A stretch of DNA of 64,000 bases from Pseudomonas fulva 12-X (GTDB lineage Bacteria; Pseudomonadota; Gammaproteobacteria; Pseudomonadales; Pseudomonadaceae): the NCBI RefSeq assembly GCF_000213805.1, contig NC_015556.1, positions 3,983,001 through 4,047,000 of the forward strand, read 5' to 3'. Shown here piece after piece: positions 40,908-50,636 of the stretch. Made by a program: the position numbers and the translations under genes. The notes beneath the pieces were generated by a model that worked only from the letters and a program-made list of their open reading frames with translations, was not told where the DNA came from and searched no databases. Position 1 is the first letter of the stretch. Each line of letters starts with the position of its first letter.

Positions 40908-42539
40908 ATGCTGGCCACTGCCTCGCCTACCTACGATGTCGAACGTGCCCAGGCCGTCGTGCGCCTGATCATCGCGCCGATCGCGATCTGCTACACGCTG
41001 CTGATGCACCTGCGCTCGGCCATCGACCCCACGCTGGCCGGCTGGATTCTGCTGCTCGAATCCCTGTTTCTGGCCGCCTCACTGGCCCTGTGGATCGACA
41101 TCCGTCGACGCCCCGGCCACTACCCGGTGCGCCGTGTGCTGACCATGCTCAGCGACTACACCTGCATCACCGTAACCATCGGTTTTGGCGGCGAACCGAT
41201 GCTGCCGGTCTACGCCATCCTGATCTGGGTAACGGTGGGTTATGGCTTGCGCTACGGCTCCAGCTACCTGCTGCTGGCGACCATCCTGGCCACCCTGTCA
41301 TTGGCGATCATCGCCAGCATCTCGGCCTACTGGCAGTCGCAACCCTACCTGATCATAACCCTGCTGCTCACCACCCTAATGGTGCCGGCCTACATGCACG
41401 CCCTGCTCAAACGTTCGCGCCTGGCCGCCGAGGCCGAGCAGGCCGCCAACCGCGCCAAGTCGCAGTTTCTCGCCCAGGCCAGCCATGACCTACGCCAGCC
41501 GATCCACTCCATCAGCCTGTTCACCGCCTGCCTGCGCGACAGCAGCCTGGACGGCGAGCAGCACCGCCTGGTGGAGAACATCGACAAGTCGCTGAACAGC
41601 GTCGCCCGGCTGTTCCGTACGATTCTGGACATGTACTCGCTGGACAGCGGCAAGGTGGTCGCCCATATGGAGCCACTGCCGCTAAGAGGCCTGCTGCGCC
41701 AGCTGATCCAGCAGAACCTTGAGGCGGCGCGCTGGGCCGGTGTGGAGATCCGCCTGCACTGCCCGGACGTGCATGTGCAGGCCGATCAGGGCCTGCTGAC
41801 CACCATGCTGCAGAACCTGCTCTCCAACGCCCTCAAGTACGCCCCCGGCCAGCCCATGCTGATCGGCTGCCGACGGCGCGGCGCGAGTCTTTCCATCGAG
41901 CTCTACGACAAGGGTCGCGGTATCGCCGAGGCGCATCTGGAAAACATCTTCGAGGAGTTCTACCGCGTGCGGCAGGCCCGCGACAGCGACGTGGAAGGCA
42001 TGGGCCTTGGGCTGACCATCGTGCGCCGCCTGGGCCGGCTGATGGATCTGCAGGTGCGCATCCGCTCCGTGGAGGGCAAAGGCACCCTGGCGGCCATCGA
42101 TGGCCTGCAGCTGGCCAGCGCACCGATTCGGCAGGCGACAGCGCAATCGAACAAACCACAGCCGCCGAGCATGCTCGATGGCCTGCGCGTGTGCCTGATC
42201 GAGGATGACCACAACGTGCTGCTGGCCACCGCCACGCTGCTGAAGAAATGGGGCTGCGTGGTCGACACCTACACCTCGCTGCCCGACGTGGCGGCGGATA
42301 TCGACCTGGTGATAACCGACTTCGACCTCGGCCTGGAGGCCTCCGGCGCCGACTGCATCGCCCACGTGCGCGCCCTCGCCGCCCGCCAGGTTCCGGCCAT
42401 CATCATGACCGGCCACGAGGTGCGCCGCGTGCAGGAAGCGGTGGGTGATGACCAGATACCGATTCTTTCCAAACCCGTGCAGCCGGCAGAACTGCGCTCG
42501 CTGCTGGTGGCCCTGAAGCTCAAGGCCCAGGCGGCCTAG
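40908..42539 (+). CDS. Hybrid sensor histidine kinase with C-terminal receiver
   Basis: 543 residues from ATG 40908. About six membrane helices (VVRLIIAPIAICYTLLM ... YLIITLLLTTLMVPAYMHALL) fill residues 20-170. The kinase core follows: H-box FLAQASHDLRQPIHSISLF, N-box LLSNALKYAPGQ, and G-boxes DKGRGI and GMGLGLTIVRRLG. A receiver domain (VCLIEDDHNVLLATA, VITDFDLGLEASG with the phospho-Asp, LSKPVQPAEL) ends it. No recognised extracellular sensor domain is seen, so the membrane part may itself sense. It probably signals to the LuxR-type regulator that ends 20 bp away on the opposite strand. Confidence 0.88.
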   Translation: MLATASPTYDVERAQAVVRLIIAPIAICYTLLMHLRSAIDPTLAGWILLLESLFLAASLALWIDIRRRPGHYPVRRVLTMLSDYTCITVTIGFGGEPMLPVYAILIWVTVGYGLRYGSSYLLLATILATLSLAIIASISAYWQSQPYLIITLLLTTLMVPAYMHALLKRSRLAAEAEQAANRAKSQFLAQASHDLRQPIHSISLFTACLRDSSLDGEQHRLVENIDKSLNSVARLFRTILDMYSLDSGKVVAHMEPLPLRGLLRQLIQQNLEAARWAGVEIRLHCPDVHVQADQGLLTTMLQNLLSNALKYAPGQPMLIGCRRRGASLSIELYDKGRGIAEAHLENIFEEFYRVRQARDSDVEGMGLGLTIVRRLGRLMDLQVRIRSVEGKGTLAAIDGLQLASAPIRQATAQSNKPQPPSMLDGLRVCLIEDDHNVLLATATLLKKWGCVVDTYTSLPDVAADIDLVITDFDLGLEASGADCIAHVRALAARQVPAIIMTGHEVRRVQEAVGDDQIPILSKPVQPAELRSLLVALKLKAQAA

Positions 42540-42558
42540 GCTCCGTACGAACAGTCGC

Positions 42559-43212
42559 CTAGCGAAGGCCGGCCTTGGCGCCCATGGCCGCTGCCGCCGC
42601 ACGGCTGCCCACATCCAGCGTGCGCATCAGTGCCGACACATGGATACGCACGGTAAAGGGCGAGATATCCAGCTCACGGGCGATTTCCTTGTTGGCCAGG
42701 CCGCGCACCAGCAGGCGCAGCACGTCCTGCTGGCGTGGCGTGAGTTGCTCCAGCAGATGACGCGCCTCGGCGAAGGCCGGCACTCCGGCCGGCCCCAGGG
42801 TCAGTACGAACTCACCGTCACGCACCGCCTGCAGGGCCTCGGCGATCTCCTCGGGCGGCGTCGCCTTGCCGATAAAGCCATCGGCACCGGCCGCCATCAC
42901 CTCGTCGATCAACTCGCGATTGTCGACCATCGACACGATCACAATGGAGCTACGCGTGAAGCGCTGGCGCAACGCGCCAATGGCCTCTGGCGACTGCCCG
43001 GGGAACAGCAGGTCGAGCATGAACAGGCTGGGCGGCGCGCCGGCCGCGGCCTGGGCCAGCACTTCGTCCATATCGCCGGCTTCGAGAATGCAGGCATGGG
43101 GAAACACCCGTTGCACGATGCGGCTCAGCCCCTCACGGAAAACCGGATGGTCATCGGCCACGATGATGCGCTCTTGGGGCGGGCGTTCGAGGATGGGGGA
43201 AGTGTCGGTCAT
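42559..43212 (-). CDS. NarL/LuxR-family response regulator
   Basis: 217 residues. Receiver ([17 protein letters not shown], phospho-Asp in [12 protein letters not shown], Lys in [11 protein letters not shown]) and a C-terminal LuxR helix-turn-helix ([48 protein letters not shown]). It is convergent with the hybrid kinase gene, with 19 bp between them; the two are likely partners by proximity. Target genes are unknown. Confidence 0.9.
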   Translation of the reverse strand: MTDTSPILERPPQERIIVADDHPVFREGLSRIVQRVFPHACILEAGDMDEVLAQAAAGAPPSLFMLDLLFPGQSPEAIGALRQRFTRSSIVIVSMVDNRELIDEVMAAGADGFIGKATPPEEIAEALQAVRDGEFVLTLGPAGVPAFAEARHLLEQLTPRQQDVLRLLVRGLANKEIARELDISPFTVRIHVSALMRTLDVGSRAAAAAMGAKAGLR

Positions 43213-43354
43213 GGGCTCAGCCTAAGGTCATCTATCCTGCGGGCGCCAGTACGGGTTCACAGACAGGAGCGATGACGCGATGGGCTGTCAGTGCCAACAA
43301 CACGAGCGGGCGAACCACGACAGCAAAGGCATGGCTCGCCCGATTGCCGCTGCC

Positions 43355-43954
43355 TTACCAGCCCATATTGAAATGGATGCCTGGGCTGAAGCCGAAGCGC
43401 GGATCGGCGACGATCAGCTCGTCCTTACCCTTCTCCCTGGCAACACGCACCTTCAAAGATTGCGGCTCGACGAGCTTATCCAGCGACGCCCGACTTGCTG
43501 CCTTGAGGACCTCCGGGTTCTTCACCCATTCATCGACGCTGGCCGGGGCCACGGTGAAGCTAACGGTCCAGGCGCCAGAGAGGGCTGGCGGCAGGTCGCG
43601 CTCGGCCTCTTCGTCAATGACTTTGATATCGCTGATCTTGTAGCTGTCCGTGTAGCAGAAGCCGGAGCGCTCGGCATCGTATTCGGCCTGGCCCTTCTCG
43701 GTCAGCTGGTAGCCATCGGCGCTCTGGGCGATGAAGCCGATGTCTTCGAAAGGCCGAGTGATGGCGCTGTTCTTGCTGGCCATGTCGTTCGGAATCGGAA
43801 AGCTCTTGAACAGCGTCGAGGTGGCGCAGCCTTTGCTGGAAATGCTGTCGGCCAGCGTTTTGGAAATTTCCGACTCCGACGGCGCGCTTTGCCCACAGGC
43901 GGAAATCAGGGCAGACAGAGTGACGAGGGTTAGCAAGCGTTGCAAAGTGGGCAT
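43355..43954 (-). CDS. Putative lipoprotein of unknown function
   Basis: 199 residues. The N-terminus MPTLQRLLTLVTLSALISACGQS has a type II signal with lipobox ISAC. The mature protein has paired Cys residues (KGCATS, SGFCYT) and an acidic segment, IKVIDEEAERDLPPAL. It contains no membrane helix after the signal. It should be anchored to the inner or outer membrane on the periplasmic side. I do not recognise the family. It stands alone, with a 129-bp gap to egtD. Confidence 0.75.
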   Translation of the reverse strand: MPTLQRLLTLVTLSALISACGQSAPSESEISKTLADSISSKGCATSTLFKSFPIPNDMASKNSAITRPFEDIGFIAQSADGYQLTEKGQAEYDAERSGFCYTDSYKISDIKVIDEEAERDLPPALSGAWTVSFTVAPASVDEWVKNPEVLKAASRASLDKLVEPQSLKVRVAREKGKDELIVADPRFGFSPGIHFNMGW

Positions 43955-44083
43955 CCTTTTCGAGGGTGTATGCAGTCGGCGCGCACCTGAGGAGACTCAG
44001 GTCTGCCGCGCCGATGCTACAGACAGCATCGCACTGCAATTGTTACCAAGATTTGCTGCGGGCCTTTGGCCGCGCGCGCGCCC

Positions 44084-45046
44084 TCACTCGCGCCGCAGGA
44101 AATGCACGCTGAACAACTGCGCCGGATCGCGCCACATGGCCACCGACACGAAGCCGCATTCGCCAGCCAATGCACGGAAGGCGCCTGGCGTGTACTTGTA
44201 GGAATTCTCGGTGTGCAGGGTTTCGCCGGCGGCGAAGTCGAACACCCGATCCTCGATGCGTACCTGCTGCTTATGGCGGCTGACCAGGTGCATCTCGATA
44301 CGCGAGGCCTGCTCGTTATAGAAGGCGCGGTGCTCGAAGCGCTGCGGGTCGATGTCGCTGTCCAGTTCGGTGCGGATGCGCTCGAGCAGGTTGAGATTGA
44401 ACAGCGCGGTGACCCCGGCGGCATCGTTGTAGGCACGCTCCAGCACCTGGCGGTCCTTGACCAGATCCACGCCGATCAGCAAACCGCTGCCGGCCGGCAG
44501 CGCCTGGTGCAGGTTACGCAGAAAGGCTCGCGCTTCATGGGGGTCGAAATTGCCGATGCTCGAGCCTGGGAAGAACGCCAGCGGCCGCTGCCCCAATGCC
44601 TCGGCGGGCAGTTTCAGCGGCTGGCTGAAATCGGCGCACAGCGCGTGCACGTCCAGCCAGCGATAGTCGGCCGCCAGGCGGCGCGTGCAGATATCCAGAA
44701 ACTCGCGGGAGATATCGATGCCCAGATAGCGCGCCGGGCGCAGGGCTTCGAGCAGCAGACGAATCTTGCGGCTGGCACCGCTGCCCAGCTCCACCAGGCT
44801 GGCGTTGCGCCCGGCCAGTTCGGCGATGGCGTCCGCCGCCAGGCGCAGGATGGTTTCCTCGGTGCGCGTCGGGTAGTACTCCGGCTGCTGGCAGATCAGC
44901 TCGAACAGCTGAGAGCCGCGGTGATCGTAGAAGAACTTCGGCGACATCGCCTTCGGACTGGCCGAGAAGCCGCGCAAGGCTTCGTCGCGCAGCGCCTGCT
45001 GCTCAGAGTTCTGGGGTTGTTCGTGGGTACGGATTGCCAATGCCAT
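44084..45046 (-). CDS. egtD: EgtD, histidine N-alpha-methyltransferase (ergothioneine pathway)
   Basis: 320 residues. DUF2260/EgtD type: SPKFFYDHRGSQLFELICQQPEYYPTRTEE, the SAM site LVELGSGASRKIRLLLEAL, and FFPGSSIGNFDPHEARAFL. It trimethylates histidine to hercynine. The ATG at 45046 starts right after the egtB stop, with AAGGAG inside the end of egtB, so the two are coupled; an ATG 14 codons earlier would overlap egtB. Confidence 0.92.
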   Translation of the reverse strand: MALAIRTHEQPQNSEQQALRDEALRGFSASPKAMSPKFFYDHRGSQLFELICQQPEYYPTRTEETILRLAADAIAELAGRNASLVELGSGASRKIRLLLEALRPARYLGIDISREFLDICTRRLAADYRWLDVHALCADFSQPLKLPAEALGQRPLAFFPGSSIGNFDPHEARAFLRNLHQALPAGSGLLIGVDLVKDRQVLERAYNDAAGVTALFNLNLLERIRTELDSDIDPQRFEHRAFYNEQASRIEMHLVSRHKQQVRIEDRVFDFAAGETLHTENSYKYTPGAFRALAGECGFVSVAMWRDPAQLFSVHFLRRE

Positions 45047-45048
45047 GC

Positions 45049-46341
45049 TCAGAGCTCCTTGGCCAGGCGCAGGCCGGAGAACTGCCAACGCATGGTGGGG
45101 TAGAAGAAGTTGCGGTAGGTGGGGCGCACGTGGTCTTCCGGCGTGGCGCAGCAGCCGCCGCGCAACACCATCTGCCCCGACATGAACTTGCCGTTGTACT
45201 CACCCAGGCTGCCGCCCAGGGGGCGAAAGCCGGGGTACGGCCGATAGGCGCTGGCGGTCCACTCCCACACATCGCCATACAGCTGCTGCAGGCCATCGCC
45301 CTGCCCTGCCGCCACCGGTTGCAGGTGATCGCTCTCGACGAAGTTGCCCCACACAGGCTCGTCCTGGGCGGCGATTTCCCACTCTTCCTCCCGTGGCAAG
45401 CGCGCCTGGGCCCAGGTGGCGAAGGCCTCGGCCTCGAAGTAGCTCAGGTGGCACACCGGCGCAGCCAGATCCAGCTCACGCGGCCCGCCGAGGGTCAGCT
45501 CCAGCCAGTCATCGCCCTCGCGCTCCCAGTACAGCGGCGCCTGCCAGCCGGCGCGCTGGATATGGTCCCAACCGTCCGCCAGCCACAGCGCCGTGCTGCG
45601 ATAACCACCATCGCGGATGAACTGCAGATACTCGCCATTGCTCACCGGCCGGCTGGCCAGCTGAAAGGCCTCGACGAACACCCGGTGCTGCGGCCGCTCG
45701 CAATCGAAGGCAAAGCCCTCACCGCTAAAACCGACCTGGCGCAGCCCGGCGGGAAACTCGATCCAGCGCAGCTCGCTCGCCTGACCGCCGCCGGGCTTGA
45801 GGTCATGCCGGTAAACCGGCCGCAGCGGGTTCTGCGCCAGGATATGCTTGATATCCATCAACAGCAGCTCCTGATGCTGCTGCTCGTGCTCCAGCCCCAG
45901 CTCGATGCGCTGCAAAACCTCGTCGGGCAACTCAGCGCCGCGCTGGCCGAACAGCTGCTCCATGGCCAGATCGACATGGCTGCGATAGGCGTATACCTCG
46001 CTCACCGTCGGCCGCGACAACAATCCCCGCCGCGCCCGCTCGAAGGGCGTGCCGTGGGTCTTGTAATAGGAGTTGAAAAGATGGTCGTAGCGCTCGTCCA
46101 GCGGGCGATAGCCCGGTAGAAAAGGCTGCAGCACGAAGGCCTCGAAGAACCAGGTGACATGAGCCAGATGCCACTTCGGCGGGCTCACGTCCGGCATGCT
46201 CTGGATCACATAATCCTCGGCCTCCAGCGGCTCGCAAAGCCGCTCGCTGGCAGCGCGTACACGCTGGTAACGCTGCCAGAGCTGTTCGACGTGCAACGGT
46301 GAAACGGCGATCCTGCTGGTGCGGTCTCGCATAACACGCAT
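45049..46341 (-). CDS. egtB: EgtB, non-haem iron sulfoxide synthase (ergothioneine pathway)
   Basis: 430 residues. An N-terminal DinB_2 domain supplies iron ligands (KWHLAHVTWFFEAF and ELGLEHEQQHQELLLMDIKH, the HxxxE-type and HQ-H pairs). A C-terminal FGE-sulfatase domain contains PVSNGEYLQFIRDGGYR, RLPREEEWEIAAQD, GDVWEWTASAYRPYPGF and VLRGGCCATPEDHVRPTYRNFF. It joins hercynine with a thiol (gamma-Glu-Cys or Cys) using oxygen. No egtA, egtC or egtE is adjacent. An ATG three codons later (46332) is an alternative start. Confidence 0.92.
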   Translation of the reverse strand: MRVMRDRTSRIAVSPLHVEQLWQRYQRVRAASERLCEPLEAEDYVIQSMPDVSPPKWHLAHVTWFFEAFVLQPFLPGYRPLDERYDHLFNSYYKTHGTPFERARRGLLSRPTVSEVYAYRSHVDLAMEQLFGQRGAELPDEVLQRIELGLEHEQQHQELLLMDIKHILAQNPLRPVYRHDLKPGGGQASELRWIEFPAGLRQVGFSGEGFAFDCERPQHRVFVEAFQLASRPVSNGEYLQFIRDGGYRSTALWLADGWDHIQRAGWQAPLYWEREGDDWLELTLGGPRELDLAAPVCHLSYFEAEAFATWAQARLPREEEWEIAAQDEPVWGNFVESDHLQPVAAGQGDGLQQLYGDVWEWTASAYRPYPGFRPLGGSLGEYNGKFMSGQMVLRGGCCATPEDHVRPTYRNFFYPTMRWQFSGLRLAKEL

Positions 46342-46900
46342 CCTGTGCCGGCGCCGCGAAACGCGACGGTTCTAGAGCCGACTGGATGGGGGTGGGAAAG
46401 GTTCAGGGAAAGTGGCTTACTCAATTACGCGCGCCAAAACAGTTGGCAGGCTGCATATGTTTTTTGCTGGCTACGATAAGTTCGACGCAGGCGGGCTGAG
46501 CGCGTTTTGGGCTAAAGTCCCATGGCCTTGGGTTGAATGATGCCGGCATCTCCGGATGCGAGAAGCGCCAAAACGCCCGGTACATAACCGACCCGCTAAG
46601 CACCTCAACCGCATCCAGTTGCCCGCTGGCCAGTTGGAAATTCACCAGCTGCAACTTATAGGCATCTATCAAATGACAGAACCGCTCCGGTGGCGGTGGC
46701 CCAACCGCGCGAACTCATGGGCGCAGCCCCATTGCTAGCGGTCGATCATCCCCCGCAATAGGCGACGATGGTGCATCAGGATGGGCGGGGTATAGGGTTC
46801 GTCCATAAAGCCCGCAGCGAACAAGCCAAAAGATCTGAAACCAGATAACTGAAAATTAGATATACCGTATCTGTTCTCTCAACGGGCGGAGGCACCACCT
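46342..46900. other. 559-bp gap without a supported gene
   Basis: The stretch becomes AT-richer to the right. A minus-strand frame of 83 codons at 46421-46672 has no recognisable content and no good ribosome site, so I do not call it. Probable edge of the acquired islet that continues to about 50.1 kb. Confidence 0.4.
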
Positions 46901-47175
46901 ATGGAAAAGTCGGTTTATCGAGACAAAAACCTCGTTTTCTTAAAGTTGCTCAAACGGTAAAGGATCAAGTCAGGGTTGACTGAGCGTGACTACGCCAAAG
47001 CGCTTGGCCGCCCACAGTCGTTTGTCAGCGACATCGAGCGTGGGCTGCCCGACTGAATCTGATACAGCTGCTGGATATTTGTCAGGCGCAGGGCATCAGC
47101 TTGAGCAGCTTTGTGCAGCGTTTTGAGGATGAGTTGGCTGGCAATGGTGAAGGGGACAATAAAGCCTTTGATTGA
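46901..47175 (+). pseudogene. Broken XRE-family regulator
   Basis: An ATG with GGAGG upstream opens MEKSVYRDKNLVFLKLLKR and meets TAA at 46958. In the same frame the protein goes on RIKSGLTERDYAKALGRPQSFVSDIERGLPD to TGA at 47054. A frame change near 47045-47050 restores RLNLIQLLDICQAQGISLSSFVQRFEDEL to a stop at 47175. Together these form a typical HTH_3 repressor of about 90 residues with one nonsense codon and one frameshift. It may be the lost partner of the PIN-protein gene. Confidence 0.8.
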
Positions 47176-47309
47176 GCGCAAGGGCATCGGGTTACTGGCA
47201 CATCCAGAACGGCGCACCACAATGCCCCCTTTTTCCGCAGTCCCCTTTTTCCGTTGTGCCTGCCTTACAACTAGGCTAATCAGTTAATGTAATATTATCT
47301 ATTTGATGG

Positions 47310-49187
47310 TCAGAGTATTTGTTTAGGTTCAAAGGCTCTGTTGTCCGGCATCCATAGTTTACGGTCACTAACGATTGGCGGTAAGGTCTCGATTTCGAGT
47401 GCCCATCTAGGGATTGCTAGCTCTTCTGAGATTCGTTCCCGGATGCGATTAATATATAGAGTTCGTGTAGTAGCCAGGCGCCCCCACGGACTGACCTCTT
47501 GCGGCTCCTCTACATCCTTCATTAGCTCCACCCCGTCTAGGGTGATTGAATTCAATTCACTGACTTCTTCGCTTTCCGCTTCTTCGGCGCGCTTGACTGG
47601 TGTTGAGGTAATGACTAAATGTTTGCGTGCGATATCGCCCGGCAAAAATTTCAACCTATCTGTGAATTGCTCCAATTTTGACAGCATAAACGCAACGACA
47701 TCTGAATACTCTTGCCTCGTCACCAATGACAACGGCTTATCTGCATAACTAAATTTTAGCACCTCACGAAACTGGCCGCGCGCATCAAAATATATCTCGA
47801 ACAATATTCCTGCCAGTATGTGCTTTGCGGTTTCCTCAGAGAAACTAGCAAGCCTGGACTCAAGACTTGCCATGAACTCCATGGCCTTCTGAGAGTTGCC
47901 ACATGCTGCTTGATAAACATTCCTTCCTAATACGAACCACGATGAAGGAGGAAATGTCTCATCACGGATAGAAGAGATTTTTAGTATGGCCGGATTTTGG
48001 GTGTACCAGTTATGAGATTTTAATTCATCTATTATTTTATTAATAGCTGAAGGAGGATCTACTTGATACAAAGCGTCTGCAATGGCTTCTTGACTGTACT
48101 GAAGGCGTTGCTCGACTTCTTTAATTGCTGGTACCTCATCGACAACGGCCGCATTGGCCTCAAGAATTGGAGGCTCGTCCTCAGGAGCTACATCGGCATC
48201 ATTCTCTACCTCATTGATGATGGCGGTATCTACTAACAACTCCTGCGTATTCACCTGGATTGCAGCCGCTAGTTGAGAGAACTCAGTACCGTTGCTCCGT
48301 GACAAACCCTCGATTAGAGTGGCTAAGGTGCAGATGGTGATATCGGGATGTCCTGTTTCTCGCCTAAATTCCGAGACTAGACGAGGATCGATAATTTTAA
48401 TTTCCGGAGCGGAGTTCCCGACTGATTTTCTTACATCTCTGACTATCTGAGATCTCATCTTAGGGGCATAGACCCAATCAGACTTTTCATCGTTGGTTAC
48501 AAAGAGAACCTTGGGAAATTTAGCAGAGGCAGCATTAGATTTTTCGATTATCTCATACCAAATTATAAGATCCCCGTAAGGATTTTCGTCTTTATTACCG
48601 TCTTTGAAGCCCGGGGGCATTCGGTGTTCGAACCGGGCAGCCCCCTCATGAGCTGCTCTGGAGCAAAGTGAAGACAGATCAGAGTCAAGGATGCAGGAGG
48701 ATAAGTGGTCTATTATCTGCTGGTGAATAGTTCCAGCATCGAATTGATGCTTAAATACACACAGATGTTTTTCTAGCTCTTCGATAGCTGCTCGAAACCC
48801 ATTTATATAAGCTATGCGATCTCCCTGAAATGACGTTCTACGTAAAATGTCGTCATCCACAAACAATGCAGCTGTTTGATGAAGGTTTTCTAGGGCTTTT
48901 TTAATCTGAGTAGGCTCTTTGCTTTTAGGTGTGTACGACTCAAGGTTTTTCCCAGTGACTCGAGAGAGATATTCACTTGCCGCCCAAGCAGGTATTGCGA
49001 GGCGTTCACTCAAAACGGCAGCATCTGACCAAGCAAAGAACTCTTGCCGGGCTGCCTCATGTAGTTTGTACAGGTAGGCTATTATATTGGTGTCAAGGAT
49101 AATTAATGTCTGTGAAGAAAGAGCAAGATCCGCAATTTCACGAATATGCTCATCCATTGTCTTTTCAATATGGTGATAACCAAACAC
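47310..49187 (-). CDS. Large PIN-like-domain protein (DUF4935 type)
   Basis: 625 residues from GTG 49187, which has AAGGAG eight bases before it (a TTG two codons earlier and an ATG at 49157 are alternatives). The first third is a PIN-like nuclease: LIILDTNIIAYLYKL (first Asp), IPAWAASEYLSRV (Glu), PYGDLIIWYEIIEKS (Asp), KVLFVTNDEKSDW (Asp). The remaining 400 residues, acidic in the middle (NEVENDADVAPEDEPP), match nothing I know. The gene is visibly AT-richer than its neighbours and lies beside a broken regulator and a NERD protein, so it is probably acquired. RNA cleavage in defence is a hypothesis. Confidence 0.78.
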   Translation of the reverse strand: MFGYHHIEKTMDEHIREIADLALSSQTLIILDTNIIAYLYKLHEAARQEFFAWSDAAVLSERLAIPAWAASEYLSRVTGKNLESYTPKSKEPTQIKKALENLHQTAALFVDDDILRRTSFQGDRIAYINGFRAAIEELEKHLCVFKHQFDAGTIHQQIIDHLSSCILDSDLSSLCSRAAHEGAARFEHRMPPGFKDGNKDENPYGDLIIWYEIIEKSNAASAKFPKVLFVTNDEKSDWVYAPKMRSQIVRDVRKSVGNSAPEIKIIDPRLVSEFRRETGHPDITICTLATLIEGLSRSNGTEFSQLAAAIQVNTQELLVDTAIINEVENDADVAPEDEPPILEANAAVVDEVPAIKEVEQRLQYSQEAIADALYQVDPPSAINKIIDELKSHNWYTQNPAILKISSIRDETFPPSSWFVLGRNVYQAACGNSQKAMEFMASLESRLASFSEETAKHILAGILFEIYFDARGQFREVLKFSYADKPLSLVTRQEYSDVVAFMLSKLEQFTDRLKFLPGDIARKHLVITSTPVKRAEEAESEEVSELNSITLDGVELMKDVEEPQEVSPWGRLATTRTLYINRIRERISEELAIPRWALEIETLPPIVSDRKLWMPDNRAFEPKQIL

Positions 49188-49261
49188 GCACAATGCTCCT
49201 TAAGTACAATAAAGGGGCCGAATATTTTCGAGCGCCCCATGATTATTCCTAGCGTTATATC

Positions 49262-50032
49262 TCAAATAATCTTAATCGTTCGGCACTTCGGAAACGCCGA
49301 GCATCCCCAAAACTGCTGCCCTGCTTTCACCCCTGATTTCACGGTGCGAATAACCAGGGCACTACCGCATTTCGAGCATTGCCGCGCGACAGTCGGATCG
49401 TTACGGCGCTTGAGGTTCTGCACATGCTCTCGGTGCGTAGCGAGCGTCGGGGCACGGCGGCCGGATTGCAGTGCGTGCAGCATGGCGTCGACTTCAGCCT
49501 TGCTGAATACCGTCTGCTGAAATGACTGGATATAGCGGATAAAGCCGATGCCCTGGGTGACGTTGGCCGGCACTTCGGTTTTGAAGGTGCTGCCGCCAAC
49601 AAAGGTGATGACCGAGTGCAGATGTTCGGAGCTTACGCCGAGGGTGGCTTCCAGGGCTTTGAGGTGTTTGTAGTTCTGCCGCAGCGGGTTCTGGAATTTG
49701 AACGTGCGTTTATAGAGCTTCTGCGTCCACTGCGCCTGCCTCTCGCCGCCGAAAATCCAGCCGCTCATGTTCTTCGTTTCCAGCACGAAAATGCCGTAGA
49801 TCGACAGAAAGACGTGATCAATCTGCGTGGTGCCATCCGGCGTATTCAGGGTGACGTTGTGCAGGCGGCGGTAGGTGCGCTCATCCAGTTGCCGGTGCGC
49901 GAAGAAGCGCACCAGCAGCTCGCCGATATGGCCTTTGGCCCATGGTGATTTGAGCAGGCCGATCAGCAGGGCCGCGGGGATGAACCAGGCCAGCATGCCC
50001 CAGACCTGGCCGATAATCGGGCTGTAATCCAT
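49262..50032 (-). CDS. NERD-domain protein with topoisomerase-type zinc finger
   Basis: 256 residues from ATG 50032 (AAGGAAG upstream); the frame continues 36 codons further without coding character. A membrane helix (VWGMLAWFIPAALLIGLL) is followed by the NERD domain (GHIGELLVRFF, TLNTPDGTTQIDHVFLSIYGIFVLETKNMSGWIFGGERQAQWTQ, keeping the D-ExK nuclease core) and a C-terminal zinc ribbon, CSKCGSALVIRTV(18)CSAFPKC. NERD proteins are thought to process DNA; the exact role is unknown. It is the last gene of the AT-rich islet, upstream of the PIN protein and on the same strand. Confidence 0.85.
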   Translation of the reverse strand: MDYSPIIGQVWGMLAWFIPAALLIGLLKSPWAKGHIGELLVRFFAHRQLDERTYRRLHNVTLNTPDGTTQIDHVFLSIYGIFVLETKNMSGWIFGGERQAQWTQKLYKRTFKFQNPLRQNYKHLKALEATLGVSSEHLHSVITFVGGSTFKTEVPANVTQGIGFIRYIQSFQQTVFSKAEVDAMLHALQSGRRAPTLATHREHVQNLKRRNDPTVARQCSKCGSALVIRTVKSGVKAGQQFWGCSAFPKCRTIKII

Positions 50033-50215
50033 TTTCTTCCTTGAGCCGAGCGACTTGCAGAGCGCCCGGTTGCAGGGCGTGCAGGTGTGCCGAAATCCAA
50101 TAGCCTGGCACTGGCCTGGATAATGGCTAATTGCCGCCAATGACTCAAGAGGGTGCGACCATAGTTCTAGGGCAAACGGCTCCGGCTCTATCGCAGCGTG
50201 AGCCGACTAGGCGTG

Positions 50216-50244
50216 TTATTCGGCTCATCTGGTGAGCCGAATAA
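50216..50244. repeat. Perfect 12-bp inverted repeat
   Basis: TTATTCGGCTCA, five bases, then its exact reverse complement, in the gap 50033-50831. No T-tract follows. The remainder of that gap before 50630 shows no gene; a 64-codon plus-strand frame at 50350 has no recognisable content. Confidence 0.5.
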
Positions 50245-50636
50245 GCCAGCGCCTGCAGCAACAGCGAGGGGTGTCAGCGGCTGTGCCATGTCAGCACGGC
50301 CTGGTCCAAGCGTGCGCTCGGTCAATCGCCAGGCCGCCTCCGATCACTGATGATCCTGCAGCGTGAATCAGCCATCGGGTCGTTCTTCACGTTGGCAAAC
50401 GGCGATGCCGTCTCAAGAGATACATTTGGAAACACGCGGCAGAAAAAACGCGCCGATGTTGTGCAGAAGATTGTGTCGACTCTACACAGACACCCCTTTC
50501 CAGAGCAGGCGGGAAGTCCTTTGATCCGCAGAAAACAAGGCTAATCATTTACTTACAAACGTTGGCCGGCTAATTGCTTGATCGAAAAGCCGCTTCTCGC
50601 GGTATTCGTTTCCCCCTTCCAGTGCGAGGGGTGGCC

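Noticed and set aside
46421..46672. 83-codon minus-strand frame
   Set aside because: No ribosome site, no recognisable motif; lies in a gap of mixed composition.
50350..50544. 64-codon plus-strand frame
   Set aside because: No recognisable content and no good ribosome site; upstream of the amide operon leader.
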